In this document: one piece after another, positions 6,900 through 10,085 of the stretch
Numbering within the stretch: the stretch's first letter is position 1
Layout: each line of letters starts with the position of its first letter
Assembly: GCA_019314425.1 (NCBI GenBank)
Contig: JAFCZI010000056.1
Span: 1 to 10,085, forward strand
Length of the DNA: 10,085 nucleotides
Direction: 5' to 3'
DNA from: Deltaproteobacteria bacterium
GTDB lineage: Bacteria; Desulfobacterota; DSM-4660; Desulfatiglandales; Desulfatiglandaceae
Notes under the pieces: generated by a model
Databases searched by the model: none
The model's input: the letters and a program-made list of their open reading frames with translations, nothing else
What the model was told of the DNA's origin: nothing
Position numbers and translations under genes: made by a program

Positions 6900-8306
6900 T
6901 TAAAACTTAAAGACAACATCCATCTGAAGTCTGTTCTCATGCTCCTTGTAGCGGTCGCTGTTCCAAAGCGGATTCCCTTCGGCCCCCGTCTTCCAGTCAC
7001 TGACCGGGTCCGTATAGAAAAAGACGGCCCGCAGAAGCGTGTTGCCAAACGGCCAGTAATGCAGGGCCACTTTGTGTCCTTTTCGGTTGGTGCCATAAAA
7101 ATCCTGGTCGTTCAGGCAACCCAAAACGGCATTTTGCTCTATGTAGGCATATTTGTAGAAGAGCGTGTAGTCTCCCTTTTTCCCTTCATTGCCGATTTTA
7201 AATGAAAAATTATAGGCCTTGTTTTCGTCGCTCGGCACATCGTCCGCCGCGTTATAAATATAGTCAAGATATACGATTGCAGGATAAGGCCCTAAATTGA
7301 ATCCGACCTGAGAATAAGCTTCCCAGAGTTTGTAACCATATTCATAGCCTATATTCCCGGTGACCGGGTCTGTCACAAATGAATTTCCACCGCCCTTGTT
7401 ATAGGCCCCATCATGCATCCATTTTGTGCCGTTAAGATTGCTCCAGCTATAATAACTTCCCGCAAGCACCCATTTGACCGGGCCGACATTCCAATCGAAA
7501 CCCGCCTGATTGAGATAAAGCATGGCATCGGGGGTCCGGTTGTTTTCATTGGCCACCATCTGGCTCAGATAAATAAACGGTTGGAAGATTTTTGACCCCA
7601 TGAACTTATAATATTCAAACGCACCCTCGGGATTCACGTCCGGGTCCCACATGATATCCGTATTGTAGAAATTCTTTTTGAATTTACCGGCGCCAAGCCC
7701 CAATCCTTTAAACCAGTTCGGTTTGTATTCCGCATAAGCCCGGGCCAAATAAATCCCCTTGTCATTGAAATCCTCCCCGAATGTCGCGTTGGTCGTGGTG
7801 GCCTCCTGATTTGTGGCCATGTTGGTGGTGATCATAAAGTGGGTCTTGATCTCATCTGTTATGGGAGCGTCAAGGTAGAGCCTCACCCTGATCCTGCCCC
7901 TGTCGCGGGCATCCTGTTTCCCCGGGGTTCCATCTTCGTTTAACATCCCCCGATCCCAGAGTCGCTCATAGCGAAGCCGCAAGTCGCCGCTGACCTTGAT
8001 CTTCCGGGTCCATTTCGGGAGGCTGTCGTGCCAGGATTTCGCAGATTCTGCTGTTTCAACCTTGACCGCCTTTTTGATCTCTTCTTTTTGAACCTCCTGC
8101 CCCTTTTCAATGGATTTTCTTTGACTTTTCAGCTCCAGCTTTAAGCTCTCAATCTCCTGTTGCTGCTGCTGAATGATGTCACTCAGATCATTCAGCCGCT
8201 TCAAGACATCGTCAGCCGTTGCCGTCCCGCAAAACGCGGGCTGGCACCAGAAAACCAGAAGCGCGCCCAGAAACGCTAAACCCATTACCGTCGCCCTCTT
8301 TTTCAT
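6900..8306 (-). CDS. Outer-membrane beta-barrel porin with N-terminal coiled coil
   Basis: This 468-residue protein has a signal peptide (MKKRATVMGLAFLGALLVFW, then CQPAFCGTATA), probably cut at about residues 27-31 by signal peptidase I; the cysteines do not fit a lipobox. Residues about 33-75 form a heptad-like, Q- and E-rich coiled coil (IIQQQQQEIESLKLELKSQ) that may trimerise or contact peptidoglycan. From about 100 on, alternating aromatic and polar segments such as KVSGDLRLRYERL, GLGLGAGKF and YTLFYKYAYI, and a C-terminal phenylalanine (MDVVFKF) mark a beta barrel of the putative-porin type. The substrate cannot be told from sequence. It is 20 bases downstream of the response regulator, with GAGGAGGA a few bases before its ATG, so it is probably co-transcribed with the two-component genes and well translated. 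Its family is inferred from architecture; a length of 400-500 residues is usual. Confidence 0.85.
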   Translation of the reverse strand: MKKRATVMGLAFLGALLVFWCQPAFCGTATADDVLKRLNDLSDIIQQQQQEIESLKLELKSQRKSIEKGQEVQKEEIKKAVKVETAESAKSWHDSLPKWTRKIKVSGDLRLRYERLWDRGMLNEDGTPGKQDARDRGRIRVRLYLDAPITDEIKTHFMITTNMATNQEATTTNATFGEDFNDKGIYLARAYAEYKPNWFKGLGLGAGKFKKNFYNTDIMWDPDVNPEGAFEYYKFMGSKIFQPFIYLSQMVANENNRTPDAMLYLNQAGFDWNVGPVKWVLAGSYYSWSNLNGTKWMHDGAYNKGGGNSFVTDPVTGNIGYEYGYKLWEAYSQVGFNLGPYPAIVYLDYIYNAADDVPSDENKAYNFSFKIGNEGKKGDYTLFYKYAYIEQNAVLGCLNDQDFYGTNRKGHKVALHYWPFGNTLLRAVFFYTDPVSDWKTGAEGNPLWNSDRYKEHENRLQMDVVFKF

Positions 8307-8310
8307 ATAT

Positions 8311-8319
8311 TCCTCCTCA
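8311..8319 (-). promoter_or_regulatory. Strong ribosome binding site of the porin gene
   Basis: The minus strand reads TGAGGAGGA four bases before ATAT-free spacing to the start at 8306, a near-perfect Shine-Dalgarno lying in the 20-base gap after the response-regulator stop. It fixes the porin start and suggests high expression. Confidence 0.75.
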
Positions 8320-8326
8320 TAAAAGT

Positions 8327-8797
8327 TTAGCCCTTCTTCCTGGGACCCTTGGGAAACACGTCGAAAACCGACGCCGGTGATTCCACCACCTTCTGAATCT
8401 TATCCTGGATATCTTTCTTTACCTCGCCATCCTTTTTCCCCCACGCCCCCTCTATCTTGTCTACCAGCTCCTCAATCTCACAGGGCTTGGTGAGGTAATC
8501 GTAGGCGCCCAATTTCATGGCCTCCAGGGCCGTGTCGATGGCACCGTGACCGGTCAGGATAAGGGTCTCGGTAAAGAGTCCCAATTTCCGGATCTCTTTC
8601 AGGGTGGTAATCCCGTCCATTCCCGGCATTTTGAGGTCCAATACAACCACATCAAAGTCCTCATTGTCAAGGGCCTGGATGGCGCTATCGCCACTGTTCA
8701 CGGCGGTAACGTCATATCCCCTGGTGGTGAGAAGCCTGGACATATTGCCGGTGAAAACAACTTCATCGTCTACCAATAAAATCTTTGAACCTTTCAT
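8327..8797 (-). CDS. Stand-alone receiver-domain response regulator
   Basis: This 156-residue cytoplasmic protein is a CheY-like receiver (about 4-118) with all phosphorylation residues: the acidic pair D10 and D11 in LLVDDE, the phospho-acceptor D54 in VVLDLKMPGMDG, T82 in ILTGHG, and K104 in YLTKP. No DNA-binding or enzymatic output domain follows; the tail (about 119-156) is charged and lysine-rich (GKKDGEVKKDIQDKIQKVV) and unrecognised. It lies 31 bases after the histidine kinase and 20 before the porin, and its ATG has AAAGGAGG eight bases upstream. It most probably receives phosphate from the adjacent kinase and passes it on by protein contact or to another regulator, rather than binding the porin promoter itself. 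The receiver sequence style is like the NtrC-type receivers that pair with this kind of kinase. Confidence 0.93.
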   Translation of the reverse strand: MKGSKILLVDDEVVFTGNMSRLLTTRGYDVTAVNSGDSAIQALDNEDFDVVVLDLKMPGMDGITTLKEIRKLGLFTETLILTGHGAIDTALEAMKLGAYDYLTKPCEIEELVDKIEGAWGKKDGEVKKDIQDKIQKVVESPASVFDVFPKGPRKKG

Positions 8798-8805
8798 TTT
8801 TCGTT

Positions 8806-8813
8806 CCTCCTTT
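8806..8813 (-). promoter_or_regulatory. Strong ribosome binding site of the response regulator gene
   Basis: AAAGGAGG on the minus strand, eight bases before the ATG at 8797, inside the 31-base gap after the kinase stop codon. It confirms the chosen start. Confidence 0.75.
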
Positions 8814-8828
8814 CAATGAAAATGGGTA

Positions 8829-10085
8829 TCAGTCGCTGGGTTCATCTGCCAGGCTTTCCTGCAAGTCAGCCGGCGGATCATAAGGGAAAAACATGGTAAA
8901 TAAAGCGCCTTCACCCCGTTCGCTCTCAACGGAGATCTCCCCGCCTAGTCGCTTAATGGTGCTGTAGCATATGGAAAGACCCAACCCGGTTCCTTTGCCC
9001 ACCTCCTTGGTGGTAAAAAATGGGTCAAATATCTTGTCCAAAATCTCAGGCGCCATCCCGGAACCGCTATCGGCAAAGACTACCGTCACGCCTTGCCGCT
9101 CATCATCAGCCCGGGTAGTAATGCGAATGGTGCCGTAAGGCATGCCGGCATGGGCGTCTATGGCATTGGTGATCATGTTCAGGAACACTTGCTGGAGCTG
9201 AGAAGGATCGCTTAAGATCGACGGCAACCCCTCCTGAAAATCAGGCATGAATTTTATGCCGGAGGTCCTTGCGTCCCGCTCCATCAGGGCTATCATCTCA
9301 CCGATGAATGCGTTGAGATCAACGGTTTCAATGAGCGATTGGGTACGACGCGAAAACCGCAGGAGGTTATGGGTGATGCGCTTGCAGCGCTGTACTTGGA
9401 CATCGACCTGCGACAGGGACGTTAAAAGTTGCGCCTTGAACGCCGGGTCTAATTCCTCGGTGTATTCCACCATGTCCAGTAAAATCTGTCGTTCGGTCAG
9501 GATGATGGCCAGGGGATTGTTTATCTCATGTGCCACCCCGGCGGAAAGCTGCCCCACCGAGGCCAGTTTCCCGGTTTGCATCAGTTGCCGGTTTAAGTGA
9601 TCCATATCCGCATCACGCTTCTTAATGACGTTAATCATGTATCTTGCCGTGAGAAAAGAGACAATAAGGATAATCAAAGCGCTCAAATGCACAAAGAGCA
9701 GCGTCACATAACTCACATGGCTGACCGCGTTGAACGCCTCAGCGTAGTCCTGTTTTACCACCAGTATCCAGCGCGGATCTTCAAGCCATGCGTCGGCTAC
9801 CAACTGCCGGGGAAAAAGCTGTTTGGGGTCCTCTGGATCGGCCTCCACCACACGAATTTCAATGCCCTTATGATAAGGTCCCACAGGGAAGGGCGCTTTT
9901 CCCATGATTTTTCCTTCGACCCTGGGGCTGGTTTGAAAAACCCCTTCCCGGTTCAAGAGATAGACCTCGCCGGTTTGACCGACCCTGACGTTCTCCACAA
10001 GAGAACGGAAAGCTTCCGTATTTATGGTGGCCCTCAAGATCCACTTCTTTCCCTTTTCTGCGCGGACCACAGCCATGATAAAATG
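8829..10085 (-). CDS. Membrane sensor histidine kinase with Cache-type sensor (5' end outside window)
   Basis: At least 418 residues are visible; the frame is open at the right edge (HFIM before the ATG at 10076), so this ATG is probably internal and the first membrane segment and distal sensor lie beyond the window. Numbering from that methionine, residues 1-118 look like the membrane-proximal part of a periplasmic double-Cache domain ([19 protein letters not shown] at 33-51, [13 protein letters not shown] at 103-115). A transmembrane helix spans about 122-145. The HisKA domain has the phospho-acceptor H183 in [12 protein letters not shown]. The ATPase domain has the N-box [10 protein letters not shown] (N304), G1 DSGSGM at 336-341, F-box FDPFFTT at 350-356 and G2 [10 protein letters not shown] at 360-369. 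All catalytic motifs are intact. It should autophosphorylate in response to a periplasmic ligand and pass the phosphate to the receiver encoded 31 bases downstream. The ligand is unknown. Confidence 0.93.
   Translation of the reverse strand, partial: HFIMAVVRAEKGKKWILRATINTEAFRSLVENVRVGQTGEVYLLNREGVFQTSPRVEGKIMGKAPFPVGPYHKGIEIRVVEADPEDPKQLFPRQLVADAWLEDPRWILVVKQDYAEAFNAVSHVSYVTLLFVHLSALIILIVSFLTARYMINVIKKRDADMDHLNRQLMQTGKLASVGQLSAGVAHEINNPLAIILTERQILLDMVEYTEELDPAFKAQLLTSLSQVDVQVQRCKRITHNLLRFSRRTQSLIETVDLNAFIGEMIALMERDARTSGIKFMPDFQEGLPSILSDPSQLQQVFLNMITNAIDAHAGMPYGTIRITTRADDERQGVTVVFADSGSGMAPEILDKIFDPFFTTKEVGKGTGLGLSICYSTIKRLGGEISVESERGEGALFTMFFPYDPPADLQESLADEPSD

Noticed and set aside
8139..8175. 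Trinucleotide-type repeat in the porin gene (run of glutamine codons)
   Set aside because: Five glutamines within a normal coiled coil, with mixed codons; not a notable expansion.

Overview
The window looks like chromosomal DNA of a Gram-negative, probably anaerobic bacterium with mid-range GC, most likely of the Desulfobacterota (sulfate-reducer) type. This rests on an outer-membrane porin with an N-terminal coiled coil, a Cache-type sensor kinase and receiver, and overall protein style. It is an inference; no rRNA or marker gene is present to confirm it. Every supported gene lies on the minus strand, so the window reads from right to left.

Right part (10085 to 6900): the 3' portion of a membrane sensor histidine kinase (its 5' end lies outside the window), a stand-alone receiver-domain response regulator, and a 468-residue porin. 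They are spaced 31 and 20 bases apart, and the regulator and porin each have a strong Shine-Dalgarno. They look like one operon in which extracellular sensing is linked to an outer-membrane channel.

Middle (6899 to 6459): about 440 bases without a convincing gene. They hold two strong hairpins, one of them a good minus-strand intrinsic terminator, and a weak promoter candidate.

Left part (6458 to 1): a three-gene defence-like operon. It encodes a 1108-residue SNF2/HepA-type helicase with an N-terminal phospholipase-D (HKD) nuclease-like domain, an AlbA_2 (Schlafen-like) plus GHKL-type ATPase protein with a TPEV repeat linker and winged helix, and an Eco57I/TaqI-like adenine-specific DNA methyltransferase. 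The first two genes overlap by one base; the third starts 39 bases later. The layout matches the helicase-methylase-ATPase type of predicted antiphage system (called Hma, from memory).

The methyltransferase is broken three times: a one-base loss near 1169-1176, a one-base gain in an A7 tract at 673-679, and an abrupt end of family-like sequence near 112, where AT-rich foreign DNA, probably the edge of a mobile element, begins. The helicase and ATPase remain open. The main point of interest is therefore an apparently intact helicase/nuclease-ATPase pair whose partner methylase is dead, unless the frameshifts are sequencing errors.
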